Positions 27,087 through 36,067 of a stretch of 53,794 nucleotides of DNA are shown one piece after another (positions within the stretch are counted from its first letter, which is position 1; the number at the start of each line of letters is the position of its first letter). The notes beneath the pieces were generated by a model. The model ran no database searches. It was not told the origin of the DNA and saw nothing but the letters and a program-made list of their open reading frames with translations. The position numbers and the translations under genes were made by a program. The stretch comes from Gemmatimonadota bacterium (GTDB taxonomy: Bacteria > Gemmatimonadota > Gemmatimonadetes > Gemmatimonadales > Gemmatimonadaceae), in contig JAJPIS010000085.1 of assembly GCA_021324635.1 (NCBI GenBank), positions 1 to 53,794 on the forward strand, read 5' to 3'.

Positions 27087-28118
27087 TCACTCGCCAGGGT
27101 CGGCGATCGTCCCGGCCGGCGACAGCGTCCGATGGCCGGCCGCGGCGCGCGATCCGGCCGCGGGGGCGCCGCCGATGGCCACCATCTGTTCCAGGGCGCG
27201 TCTGGCCCGGCGGGCGACGGCGGGGGGCACGGTGATGCGGTGCTGGAGGCGCTCGAGCGATGCCACCACCGCCGGGAGCGTCGTCACCTTCATGTATGCG
27301 CACACGGCGCGCTCGTTGGCGGGATAGAACCGCTTCGTGGGATGCTCGCGCCGCAAGCGGTGGAGGATCCCGACCTCGGTGGCGACGATGAACTCGTCGG
27401 CGCGCGACACCGCAGGCCGGCGGATCATCCCCTCGGTCGAGAGGATCTGCACGCCGGCCGGATCGACGGCGCCCGCGGAGACGGCATCGACCACGCTCGT
27501 CGCGCACCCGCATTCCGGGTGGATCAGAAACTCCGCGCCCGGATGCTCGGCGCGCCGGCGGGCGATGTCGTCGGCGTCGATCCCCGCGTGCACGTGGCAC
27601 TCACCCATCCAGACGTGCATGTTCTGCCGCCCGGTGACGCGCCGCACGTGGGCGCCGAGGAAGACGTCCGGCAGGAACAGGATCTCGCGCTCGGGGGGAA
27701 TGGCGTTCACGACGTCGACCGCGTTCCCCGACGTGCAACAGTAGTCGCTCTCCGCCTTGACCTCGGCGCTCGTGTTGACGTACGACACGACGGCCGCCCC
27801 CGGATGCTCGGCCTTCCAGGCCCGGAGCTGCGGCCCATCGATCGTCGCCGCCAGTGAGCACCCGGCGGCGAGATCGGGCAGGAGCACCGTCTTGTCCGGC
27901 GACAGGATCGCCGCCGTCTCGGCCATGAAGTGCACGCCGCAGAAGACGATCACGTCGGCCGGCGTCTTCGCCGCCTCCCGCGACAGCCCGAGCGAGTCGC
28001 CGACGAAATCGGCGACGTCCTGGACCTCCGCTCGCTCGTAATTATGCGCCAGCACGACCGCGTTGCGCTCGCGCGCGAGGGCCCTGATCCGCGCCTGAAG
28101 GTCGGCGATCGCGGTCAT
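27087..28118 (-). CDS. nadA: Quinolinate synthase A
   Basis: NadA is the 4Fe-4S enzyme that condenses iminoaspartate with dihydroxyacetone phosphate to quinolinate. The 343-residue product shows VLAHNYERAEVQDVADFVGDSL near the N-terminus, VFCGVHFMAETA (cluster Cys), VVSYVNTSAEVKAESDYCCTSGNA, FLPDVFLG, WMGECHVHAG, FLIHPECGCATSV (cluster Cys) and CAYMKVTTL (third cluster Cys). The ATG at 28118 lies 49 bp after the nadB stop. A short variable tail after residue 300 is Ala/Gly-rich. Works directly after NadB and before NadC. Confidence 0.97.
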   Translation of the reverse strand: MTAIADLQARIRALARERNAVVLAHNYERAEVQDVADFVGDSLGLSREAAKTPADVIVFCGVHFMAETAAILSPDKTVLLPDLAAGCSLAATIDGPQLRAWKAEHPGAAVVSYVNTSAEVKAESDYCCTSGNAVDVVNAIPPEREILFLPDVFLGAHVRRVTGRQNMHVWMGECHVHAGIDADDIARRRAEHPGAEFLIHPECGCATSVVDAVSAGAVDPAGVQILSTEGMIRRPAVSRADEFIVATEVGILHRLRREHPTKRFYPANERAVCAYMKVTTLPAVVASLERLQHRITVPPAVARRARRALEQMVAIGGAPAAGSRAAAGHRTLSPAGTIADPGE

Positions 28119-28167
28119 GCCCGCCCGTCCGCCCCCGTTCCGGGCGCTCCGGCGCCGTCAGCGGGCC

Positions 28168-29682
28168 TCACCATTCGATGTGCCGCCGCTGCCATTTCCG
28201 CTTGGCTTTGGGAAAATCCACCCGGTAGTGTCCCCCGCGCGACTCCTTCCGCAGCAGTGCCGCTTCGGCGATCAGGAGCGCCGTGTCGACCATGTTCCGT
28301 TCCTCCGTCGCACCTTCCGGGAGCCGCTGCGCGATGTCGCCCAACTGGTCGACGCAGCCCCGCAGCCCTTTGGCGGTGCGCACGATCCCGGCCGAGTCCC
28401 ACATGATCCGCCGGATGGCATCGGCGGCGACCTGGGCCGCGCCCCGGTCCGTGAGCGGCGGCACACGCCAGGTCCCGGCCGTCGGGATGTCCGGCGGCAG
28501 GGGCGGTGCGCTCGCCAGATCGCGGGCCACGCGCTCCGCGAACACCAGCCCTTCCAGCAGCGAATTCGAGGCCAGGCGATTGGCGCCGTGGACCCCCGTT
28601 CGCGAGACCTCGCCGCAGGCGTAGAGGCGGGCGAGGCTCGACCGGCCGGTGAGGTCGGTGACCACGCCGCCCATCATGTAGTGCGCGGCCGGGGTGACCG
28701 GAATGAGCATCGAGCGCGGGTCGATCCCGCGCGCCATGCAGAGGGCGAAGATCCCGGGGAAGCGCTGCTCGAAGGCATCGCCGAGCCGCCGCGCGTCGAG
28801 CCACACGCGGCCGGTCCGCTGCTGCTCCCGAAAGATCTCGCGGGCGACGACGTCCCGCGGCGCGAGCTCGGCCAGCCGATGGCGCTCGGGCATGAACCGG
28901 ACACCGTCGGCGTCGAGCAGCACCGCGCCCTCGCCACGGACCGCCTCGGAGATGAGCGCGAGCGGGTTCTCCGGCGTGTCCAGCGCCGTCGGGTGGAACT
29001 GCACGAACTCCATGTCCGCCAGCCGGGCGCCGGCGCGGTGCGCGACCGCGTACCCGTCGCCGGTCGCGACCTGCGGGTTGGTGGTGTACCGGTACACCTG
29101 CCCGCAGCCGCCGGTCGCCAGCACGGTGGCATCGGCGAGGATCTCGACCGGCCGGCCGGCGACGCTCGCCCGCACGCCGAAGCACTCGCCCCCGTCGACG
29201 ATGAGGTCGAGCACGCGGGTCCGCTCCATGACGTCGACGCCCGGACTCTCGCGCACCCGGTCGACGAGCGTTCGCGCGACCTCGGCGCCCGTCTGGTCGC
29301 CGTGGGCGTGCACGATGCGCTTGCGGGAATGGGCGGCTTCCCGGCCCAGCTTGAACTTCCCGTTGGGCGCGAGGTCGAAGTCGGCGCCGGCCGCCGACAG
29401 CTCCCGGACGCGTGCCGGGCCCTCCTCGACGAGCACCTGGACGGCCGCGGCATCGCAGAGCGCAGCCCCCGCGGCCAGCGTGTCACGGCGGTGGAGCTCC
29501 GGCGAGTCGCCGGCGCCAAGGGCCGCGGCGATCCCCCCCTGCGCATACGCGGTGGCGGAGTCGAAGAGCGAGCGCTTGGTGACGACGATCACGCCCCCGT
29601 GCTCCGATGCCCGCCACGACGTCTGGAGCCCTGCCACGCCGCTGCCGACGACGAGGAATCGAGTTCGGATCTGATCGGGCAT
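28168..29682 (-). CDS. nadB: L-aspartate oxidase
   Basis: NadB oxidises L-aspartate to iminoaspartate using FAD. The 504-residue product begins MPDQIRTRFLVVGSGVAGLQTSW (Rossmann FAD motif). It contains SATAYAQGGIAAAL, HSRKRIVHAHGDQTGAE, VLATGGCGQVYRYTTNP, MEFVQFHPTAL, PAAHYMMGGVVTD and YACGEVSRTGVHGANRLASNSLLEGLVF, the standard NadB/fumarate-reductase-like signatures. The ATG at 29682 is chosen because upstream codons run into repeat island 3. First gene of the nadB-nadA-nadC cluster. Confidence 0.97.
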   Translation of the reverse strand: MPDQIRTRFLVVGSGVAGLQTSWRASEHGGVIVVTKRSLFDSATAYAQGGIAAALGAGDSPELHRRDTLAAGAALCDAAAVQVLVEEGPARVRELSAAGADFDLAPNGKFKLGREAAHSRKRIVHAHGDQTGAEVARTLVDRVRESPGVDVMERTRVLDLIVDGGECFGVRASVAGRPVEILADATVLATGGCGQVYRYTTNPQVATGDGYAVAHRAGARLADMEFVQFHPTALDTPENPLALISEAVRGEGAVLLDADGVRFMPERHRLAELAPRDVVAREIFREQQRTGRVWLDARRLGDAFEQRFPGIFALCMARGIDPRSMLIPVTPAAHYMMGGVVTDLTGRSSLARLYACGEVSRTGVHGANRLASNSLLEGLVFAERVARDLASAPPLPPDIPTAGTWRVPPLTDRGAAQVAADAIRRIMWDSAGIVRTAKGLRGCVDQLGDIAQRLPEGATEERNMVDTALLIAEAALLRKESRGGHYRVDFPKAKRKWQRRHIEW

Positions 29683-29884
29683 CGCCACACGGTGAGACGT
29701 TGCGTGCAATATAAGGCGGCAGCCGAGTCCGTCGGCGCGCGGCCGGTCACATCGGCCCCCCCGCGGTCGTGCCCGTAGGGGCGGCATTCATGCCGCCCGC
29801 GACTCGCATCCCGCACGGATGCCTGGCCCGGCATGTCGCGCCGCCCGCGTCCCGCGGCCACCAGAGGAACGGGGTTTGTTGGAT

Positions 29885-29923
29885 GGTGTCAGGGGCAATC
29901 GCGAAGCGATTGCCCCTGACACC
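29885..29923. repeat. Long perfect hairpin (18-bp arms, loop GAA)
   Basis: Identical to the hairpin at 9454-9492, arms and loop. The left flank (GGAACGGGGTTTGTTGGAT) and right flank (GGGAACGGCAACAACGG) are also the same. Confidence 0.92.
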
Positions 29924-29967
29924 GGGAACGGCAACAACGGGGGTGGACCACGGTGCCGCCGTGCATC

Positions 29968-30035
29968 GGGCGGCATGAACGGTCGGGCGGCATGCACGGT
30001 CGCGCGGCATGAACGGTCGCGCGGCATGCACGACC
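29968..30035. repeat. 17-bp tandem repeat, four copies
   Basis: Four adjacent 17-mers of the form GSGCGGCATGMACGGTC alternate between GAACGG and GCACGG versions. They are built from the GGCGGCATGAA arm of the island hairpin. Confidence 0.8.
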
Positions 30036-30267
30036 GGTCCGCATCGCGCGGGATGCCCGGCCGGTGTCCCCGTTGGGGCGGCATTCATGCCGCCCGCGAT
30101 TCGCATCCCGCACGGATGCCCGGCCCGGCATGTCGCCCGCGTCCCCGGCCATCGTTGGGGCGGCATTCATGCCGCCCGCCGTGCGCATCCCGCCCCGATG
30201 CCGGGACGGCCGCGTGGGATGACGATGCCGTCGTCGGCCCACGGCAACGGGGGCGTATCGTAGGGGC

Positions 30268-30451
30268 GGCATTCATGCCGCCCGCGACCCGCATCCCGCA
30301 CGGATGCCGGGCCGGCATTCATGCCGCCCGCGACCCGCATCCCGCACGGATGCCGGGCCGGCATTCATGCCGCCCGCGATTCGCATCCCGCACGGATGCC
30401 GGGCCGGCATTCATGCCGCCCGCGATTCGCATCCCGCACCAATGGCGGGGC
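30268..30451 (+). repeat. 46-bp tandem array, four copies
   Basis: Four head-to-tail 46-bp units start at 30268, 30314, 30360 and 30406. Each joins GGCATTCATGCC, GCCCGCGA and GCATCCCGCACGGATGC. Units 1 and 2 are identical; 3 and 4 carry ATTCGC for ACCCGC. There are no unique spacers. Confidence 0.9.
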
Positions 30452-30470
30452 GGCCGCGTCCCGCGCGCCC

Positions 30471-30746
30471 CGCCCCCGCATGCGTCGCTCTGGGAACACC
30501 CGACGCGGTGGGATGGTCCGCGAGCGGCGGTATCCAATCGGCCCCTGCCGGTGTCCTATGCTGTGGGTCGCGCCCGGTCGCGCGGCGCCGGGCGGCGGTC
30601 CTGGGACGGCCAGTCCCGGGGCCGCCGTCGCCCCGCGCCCGGCACCGGCCGGGTGCCGTCGGCGAGGATGTCGTCCACTAGATTCACTACGCCGGGCCCG
30701 GCGCAGCGCCACCCGGCTCAACTGCGCCGTTCAGGCCGGGTGTGTT
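30471..30746. other. Upstream region of the MFS gene, no gene seen
   Basis: About 276 bases between the repeat island and the MFS coding region. Reading frames continue through it, but codon choice and composition do not look coding. It should hold the promoter of the + operon; I cannot identify it. Confidence 0.35.
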
Positions 30747-32063
30747 CTGACCAAGTCCGCCAGAGTCGACTCGAAGCTGATCGTCCTCATCATCACGGCC
30801 TTCGTGGACATGATGGGGACGCTGATCGTCGTCCCGCTGCTCCCGTTCTACGCGACCCGCATGGGTGCGAACGGGTTCGTGTACACGATGCTCGTGTCGG
30901 CGTTCTCGCTGGCGATGCTGATCTCGGCCCCGCTCTGGGGACGCTTCTCGGACCGCTACGGCCGCCGGCCGACGTTGCTCGTCGCACTCGGGGCGTCGGC
31001 GATCTCGTACGTGATCTTCGCGTTCGCCAATTCGCTCTCGGCGCTCTTCCTGTCGCGCATCGTGCAGGGGGCCGGGGGCGGGACCGTCGGTGTGCTCCAG
31101 GCCTACATCGCCGACTCCACCGAGCCCAAGGACCGGGCGCGGGCGCTGGGATGGCTGTCGGCCGCCACCAACGCCGGTGTGATGGTCGGCCCGCTGCTCG
31201 GCTCGGGGGCGCTCGTGCTCGGCCGGCGCGGGATCGCGATCGGCGCGTACAACCTCGTGCTCGGCCAGAAGGCGCCGGGACTGCTCGCGGCGCTGATCTG
31301 CCTCGCCAACATGTACTTCGCGTGGCAATTCTTGCGGGAGTCGCGCACCGTCACGCGGGCCGCGCGGGCCCGGATCGAGCCGCGGGGACGGTCCGCCGAA
31401 GTGATCGCCAGCGTGGTCCTGCATCCGCACCGGCCGGCCTCGCGGCTGATCCTGATCTACGCCATCGGCCTCGGCGCGTTCATGGCCGTGACCTCGATCC
31501 TGGCGCTGTTCCTCGCCAAGCGGTTCGGCGTGACCGCAGCGACGATCGGATACTTCTTCGCCTACGTCGGGGCGATGAACGTGGTCGCCCGGGCCCTGCT
31601 CCTGGGGCCGGCCGTCGACCGGTTCGGCGAGCCGCGGCTCTCGCGCGTGGGCACGGTCCTGCTCGCGCTCGGCCTCATCCTCATCCCGCTCTCGCCGTCG
31701 ATCCCCCTCCTGGCGCTGTCGCTCGCGCTGCTGCCGCTGGGCACGGCGTTCACCTTCCCCTGCGTGACGGCGATGCTCTCGCGGGTGATCTCGTCCGACG
31801 AGCGCGGCCTCTACATGGGGACGCAGCAGACCTTTGGCGGGGTGACCCGGGTACTGTTCCCGCTCGGAGCCGGCCTGCTCTGGGACCACGCCGCGATCGG
31901 CGTCCCCTTCTGGACGGGGGCGCTGCTGGTCGCCGCTACACTGTTCCTGGGGCTCAACGCCGAGAGCTACCTCAAGCCGGCTCCGGCCCCCCCTGCCCCG
32001 GCCATTCCAGCCCCGGAGATCGCCTCCGCGACGCCGGCGACGGTCGAGGCGGTGACCGAGTGA
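30747..32063 (+). CDS. Major facilitator superfamily transporter
   Basis: A 12-helix MFS carrier, probably an exporter. The conserved part begins TKSARVDSKLIVLIITAFVDMMGTLIVVPLLPFY. It has the MFS loop 2-3 motif WGRFSDRYGRRP, IVQGAGGGTVGVLQAYIAD in helix 4-5, and a second half with GPAVDRFGEPRLSR. It ends in an Ala/Pro-rich tail. The start is uncertain: the only in-frame start-like codon at the expected place is CTG 30747 (Leu-Thr-Lys-Ser), giving 438 residues; the next upstream ATG is near 30558, in sequence that looks non-coding. It is followed at 40 bp by the serine hydrolase gene. Substrate unknown. Confidence 0.85.
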   Translation: MTKSARVDSKLIVLIITAFVDMMGTLIVVPLLPFYATRMGANGFVYTMLVSAFSLAMLISAPLWGRFSDRYGRRPTLLVALGASAISYVIFAFANSLSALFLSRIVQGAGGGTVGVLQAYIADSTEPKDRARALGWLSAATNAGVMVGPLLGSGALVLGRRGIAIGAYNLVLGQKAPGLLAALICLANMYFAWQFLRESRTVTRAARARIEPRGRSAEVIASVVLHPHRPASRLILIYAIGLGAFMAVTSILALFLAKRFGVTAATIGYFFAYVGAMNVVARALLLGPAVDRFGEPRLSRVGTVLLALGLILIPLSPSIPLLALSLALLPLGTAFTFPCVTAMLSRVISSDERGLYMGTQQTFGGVTRVLFPLGAGLLWDHAAIGVPFWTGALLVAATLFLGLNAESYLKPAPAPPAPAIPAPEIASATPATVEAVTE

Positions 32064-32103
32064 GCTGGCGAGGGGCCAGCATGACGAGATCGAGTAGCCG
32101 TAC

Positions 32104-33588
32104 GTGCCCGTGCGGATGACCCGCTGGTCCGCACCCCTGCTGCTCGTCGCCGCGGGCGCGTGCGCGCATGTGCGAACGGCACCCACGCCCTCGCCGGCGA
32201 CCCGGGCGCGGATGGAGCAGGTGCTCGAGGGCCTTCGGCCCCCGGTCGCGGTCGCCGGCGAGCCGGCCGTGCGGTGGTCGCTGGCCGAGCGGATGCGGGC
32301 TCACCACGTGCCCGGAGTGAGCATCGCCGTGATCGACAGCGGACGTCTCGTCTGGGCCCGCGGGTTCGGTGTGAAGGAGGCGGGCGGCACCGACTCGGTG
32401 ACACCCGAGACGATGTTCCAGGCCGGCTCGATCAGTAAGCCGACGTTTGCCATCGGGGTCATGCGGCTGGTGCAGGACGGGACGCTCGACCTCGATCAGG
32501 ACGTGAACGCGCGGCTCACGTCGTGGAAGGTGCCGGAGAACGCCTTCACGGCGCAGGCGAACGTCACGCTGCGGCGCATCCTGAGCCACAGCGCCGGACT
32601 CACGGTCCACGGATTCCCCGGGTACGCAGCGGGCGCGCCGATTCCGACCGTGCCGCAGATCCTCGACGGGACGCCGCCGGCCAATACCGCGCCGGTGCGG
32701 GTCGACACCGTGCCCGGCGCCATCTCCCGGTACTCCGGCGGTGGCCTGACGATCGCGATGCTGCTCGTGACGGACGTCACACACGAGCCGCTCCCCCGCT
32801 TCATGCAGCAGATGGTCCTGGGACCGGCCGGGATGACGCACAGCACATATCGGCAGCCGTTGCCCGCGTCGCTCGCCGCGCAGGCGGCGAGCGCTCACAC
32901 GAGCACGGGCGAGGTCATCCCCGGCAAGTATCATACGTACCCGGAGATGAGCGCCGCGGGTCTCTGGACGACGCCGTCGGACCTCGCGAAGCTGGCGATC
33001 GAGCTCCAGCGCACGGCCGCCGGACGGTCGCATCGTCTGATCCGCCCGGCCACACTGCGGGAGATGCTCACCGTCCAGAAGGCGCCGTTCGGGATCGGGT
33101 ACGTGCTGAACGGAAGCGGCCCCGATTTCGAGTTCTCCCACGGCGGCAGCAATGAAGGGTTCAATGCCGACTTCACGGTCTTCCCGGCGCGAGGCCAGGG
33201 CGCCGTCATCATGACCAACGGGGACGACGGCGGCGCCCTCATCGGCGAGATCCTGCCCAGCATCGCCGAAGCGTTCGGGTGGGCGCACCACAGGGCGCAG
33301 GTGAAGGCGGTGCATCCGACCGACCCGGCCGTGCTCGCGGACATCGCCGGCCGCTACCGATTGAGTCTCGGCGGCCCCGAGCCGATCGTGGATACGGTGA
33401 CGGTGTCGGATGGAAAGCTCTTCATGGCCGCGGGGGGCGCGATCGACCGCGTGGAGCTCCTGGCCGAGAGCGACTCGACCTTCTTCACCCGGGATGTCGG
33501 CTACCCCGTCGTGTTCGGCCGCGACTCGACCGGCCACGTCGCCCGGGTGACGCTGTTCGGCGACGCGGTCGGAACGAAGATCAGATAG
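32104..33588 (+). CDS. Serine hydrolase lipoprotein of the beta-lactamase class C family
   Basis: A penicillin-binding-protein/class C beta-lactamase fold hydrolase. It begins with a lipoprotein signal (LLLVAAGAC, Cys at about 20 from GTG 32104; ATG 32116 is an equally good start). The catalytic motif SISK is at residues 109-112, the second motif is a Tyr-Ser-Gly (SRYSGGGLTIA) in place of Tyr-x-Asn, and the third is HGGSNEG. A C-terminal beta domain (about 400-494) follows. These proteins are usually esterases or D-amino peptidases rather than true lactamases. It lies 14 bp before the polymerase gene on the same strand. Confidence 0.9.
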   Translation: MPVRMTRWSAPLLLVAAGACAHVRTAPTPSPATRARMEQVLEGLRPPVAVAGEPAVRWSLAERMRAHHVPGVSIAVIDSGRLVWARGFGVKEAGGTDSVTPETMFQAGSISKPTFAIGVMRLVQDGTLDLDQDVNARLTSWKVPENAFTAQANVTLRRILSHSAGLTVHGFPGYAAGAPIPTVPQILDGTPPANTAPVRVDTVPGAISRYSGGGLTIAMLLVTDVTHEPLPRFMQQMVLGPAGMTHSTYRQPLPASLAAQAASAHTSTGEVIPGKYHTYPEMSAAGLWTTPSDLAKLAIELQRTAAGRSHRLIRPATLREMLTVQKAPFGIGYVLNGSGPDFEFSHGGSNEGFNADFTVFPARGQGAVIMTNGDDGGALIGEILPSIAEAFGWAHHRAQVKAVHPTDPAVLADIAGRYRLSLGGPEPIVDTVTVSDGKLFMAAGGAIDRVELLAESDSTFFTRDVGYPVVFGRDSTGHVARVTLFGDAVGTKIR

Positions 33589-33601
33589 AGTCGCGACCAC
33601 G

Positions 33602-36067
33602 ATGCGGGCCACGGTCGACGACGTCGAGCGCGATGTCGGGGACGAGTGGCTGTGGGGATGGGACCTCACGCCGGGCATCGTGTCGGTGCACGCCGACCTG
33701 ACCGGCCGGGCGTCGATCTGGCGGCGGATCGCGGCGACCGACACGCTGGTCCGTGAGGAGGCGCGGTTCCGCCCGTGGATCCTGCTCGCGCGCCTCGACG
33801 ATCTCCGGCATCTGGGGCGCCGGCTGGCCGGCGCCGACCATGCGAGTGTCACGCCCGGCGCGGGCGTCCGATACCGCGAGTTGGAGGGGCCTGGCGCGCT
33901 GCGCTACCTGGTGAGCGCCGACGACGGTCGAGCGCTCGCCGCCGCGGTGCGGCGCGGCGCGGCGGCGCGCCTGGGCCGGCGCGTCCGACACCTGGCGGAG
34001 CTGGAGGAGCTCGAGCCCGGCACACTGCTGGCGCTCCCCCCCGACGAGCAGTACCTCGTGGCGACCGGGCGCACCTCGTTCCGGGGTCTCGCGTTCGATC
34101 AGTTGCACCGGCTCCAGTTCGACCTCGAGACGACGGGGTTCGACGCGCGCCGGGACCGCATCTTCATGATCGCCGTCCGGTATCACACGGGCGCGGCGGA
34201 GGTGTTGGAGGCCGAGGATGACGGCGACGCGGCGGAATCGGCGCTGATCCGCCGGCTGGTCGACCGGATCCAGGCCGCCGATCCCGACGTGATCGAGAAC
34301 CACAATCTCCATGGGTTCGATCTGCCGTTCCTCGACCGACGGGCCCGCATCCTCGGCGTTCCGCTGACGCTCGGCCGACTCGGCACTGCCGGGCTCCTCA
34401 CCCGTGGCGCACGGCGCGGCGTCCCGGCGAGCGCGGACCCCACGGGAGACACCGCCGGTGCGGACGATGCGGCATCGCCCCGGCGCCGGCTCCGGTTCGT
34501 GGCGCCGGGTCGGGAGCTGATCGATACGCTGGACGCCGTCTGGCGCTACGACTTCGCGACCCGTGAGCTGCCGGGTCACGGGCTCAAGGCCGTGGCGCGG
34601 CATCTCGGGATCGCCCGCGCCGACCGCGAGTACATCCCCGGGAGCGAGATCTACCGGACCTACCGCACCGATCCGGAGCGCGTCCGCCGATACGCGACGC
34701 ACGACGTCGAGGAAGTCGCCGCGCTCTCGCGCATGCTGGGCGGCGCCGCGTACGCCCTCGCGCAGATGGTGCCGCGCCGATACGAGCGCCTCTCGGACGC
34801 CGGGCCGGCGACCGGCATCATCGACCCGTTGCTCGTGCGGGCGTATCTCCGGGCCGGCGCCGCGCTCCCCGCGCACGAGCCAAGCGACGGCACGCCGCAC
34901 AGCGGGGCCGCGCTCCACCTCTTCGCCGCCGGCGTCGCCCACCGGGTCGTCAAGGCCGATGTCGCGAGCCTCTATCCGTCGCTCATGCGCGCCTACCGCA
35001 TCGGCCCATCACGCGACCGACTGGGCGTCCTCCTCACCCTCGTCGACCGCCTCGTCGACCGCCGGCTCGCGGCCAAAGCCCGCGCGCGCGCCGCGCCGCC
35101 GGGGTCGGCGGAGCGGCACACCGACGAGGCGACGTCGGCGGCGTTCAAGATCGTCGTGAACTCGGCCTACGGGTATCTCGCCGCTGGCGGGCTGACCCGG
35201 TTCGCGGATGTGCATGCGGCGAACGAGGTGACGCGGCGCGGCCGCGAGGTGCTCGCCCTCCTCTGCCGCGAGGTCGCGGCCCGCGGCGGCACCCTGATCG
35301 AGGCCGACACCGACGGCGTGTACTTCGCGGCTCCGCCGGAGTGGCGGGAGGCCGATGAGCGTCGCGTGGTGGCCGAAGTGGGCGCGCTGCTGCCACCGCT
35401 CATCCAGCTCGAGCTCGACGGCCGATACGCGGCCATGCTCTCGCACGAGCCCAAGAACTACGCCCTCCTCGGCTACGATGGCCGGCTGCTCCTCAAGGGC
35501 GTGGCGTTCCGGTCGAGCCGGACGGAGCCATTCGGCGAGACCTTTCTCCGTCAGGCGATCCGGCAGCTGCTGAGCGGCGACGTCACGGGCGTGCGTGACC
35601 GCTATCTGGCGACCATCGGTGCGCTCCGCACGCGCGCACTGCCGACCTACGACGTGTCGTCACGGGTCCGGCTCACCAAGTCGCCCGCCGACTATCGGGC
35701 GAGCCGTTCCACGCGGAAGGAGCTGCCATACGAGGCGATGCTCGCGGCCGGGCGCGTGAGCTGGGAGGTGGGCGACCGCATCCGCGTCTATCGGCGGCAG
35801 AACGGGGAAGCGGGTATCGCCGCCGGCCAGCCCGGGGAGGACGAATCCGCGCCGGCCGATGTGCGCGACTACGATGTCGAGTACTACGTCGGCCTGCTGC
35901 GCACGACCTACGCCGAGCGACTCGCCCGCGCGTTCGAGCCCGGTGATTTCGCGACCGTGTTCGCCGACCCGGACCAGCTCTCGCTCTTCACCCGCTCCAC
36001 CGCGTCGATTCGCCCCATCCTGACGATCCTCGAGCGGCCCGACGGCGACGCGCCCCAGGACCGCTAG
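33602..36067 (+). CDS. Family B DNA polymerase with 3'-5' exonuclease motifs
   Basis: The 821-residue product carries a DnaQ-like exonuclease: Exo I FDLETTGFD (173-181), Exo II NHNLHGFDLPF (233-243) and Exo III YATHDVEEV (364-372). The polymerase motifs are A DVASLYPSLM (453-462), B KIVVNSAYGYL (516-526) and C DTDGVYF (569-575, with Gly where the classical motif has Ser). All catalytic acids are present, so it should polymerise and proofread. It is not E. coli Pol II-like in detail. The first about 165 residues do not match an N-terminal domain I recognise. It follows the serine hydrolase by 14 bp. Its stop shares CTAG with ndh. The cellular role is unknown; repair or translesion use is inference. 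Confidence 0.93.
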   Translation: MRATVDDVERDVGDEWLWGWDLTPGIVSVHADLTGRASIWRRIAATDTLVREEARFRPWILLARLDDLRHLGRRLAGADHASVTPGAGVRYRELEGPGALRYLVSADDGRALAAAVRRGAAARLGRRVRHLAELEELEPGTLLALPPDEQYLVATGRTSFRGLAFDQLHRLQFDLETTGFDARRDRIFMIAVRYHTGAAEVLEAEDDGDAAESALIRRLVDRIQAADPDVIENHNLHGFDLPFLDRRARILGVPLTLGRLGTAGLLTRGARRGVPASADPTGDTAGADDAASPRRRLRFVAPGRELIDTLDAVWRYDFATRELPGHGLKAVARHLGIARADREYIPGSEIYRTYRTDPERVRRYATHDVEEVAALSRMLGGAAYALAQMVPRRYERLSDAGPATGIIDPLLVRAYLRAGAALPAHEPSDGTPHSGAALHLFAAGVAHRVVKADVASLYPSLMRAYRIGPSRDRLGVLLTLVDRLVDRRLAAKARARAAPPGSAERHTDEATSAAFKIVVNSAYGYLAAGGLTRFADVHAANEVTRRGREVLALLCREVAARGGTLIEADTDGVYFAAPPEWREADERRVVAEVGALLPPLIQLELDGRYAAMLSHEPKNYALLGYDGRLLLKGVAFRSSRTEPFGETFLRQAIRQLLSGDVTGVRDRYLATIGALRTRALPTYDVSSRVRLTKSPADYRASRSTRKELPYEAMLAAGRVSWEVGDRIRVYRRQNGEAGIAAGQPGEDESAPADVRDYDVEYYVGLLRTTYAERLARAFEPGDFATVFADPDQLSLFTRSTASIRPILTILERPDGDAPQDR

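Larger units (their letters stand above)
29775..30470 (+). repeat. Repeat island 3: modular REP-like repeats with tandem amplification
   Basis: The divergent spacer between nadB and the MFS gene holds another complete first half of the module (29775 to about 29950, direct orientation as in islands 1 and 2). Partial modules at 30075 and 30155 and a tandem array at 30268-30451 follow. Open frames such as the one beginning at 30321 are translations of the repeats and are not genes. Confidence 0.85.

Noticed and set aside
30268-30451. CRISPR-like array
   Set aside because: Units are contiguous with no unique spacers and no cas genes are present; it is a simple tandem repeat of a dispersed element.
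30321-30746. Upstream extension of the MFS frame through repeat island 3
   Set aside because: The extension translates the 46-bp repeats and non-coding spacer; MFS homology starts only after 30747.
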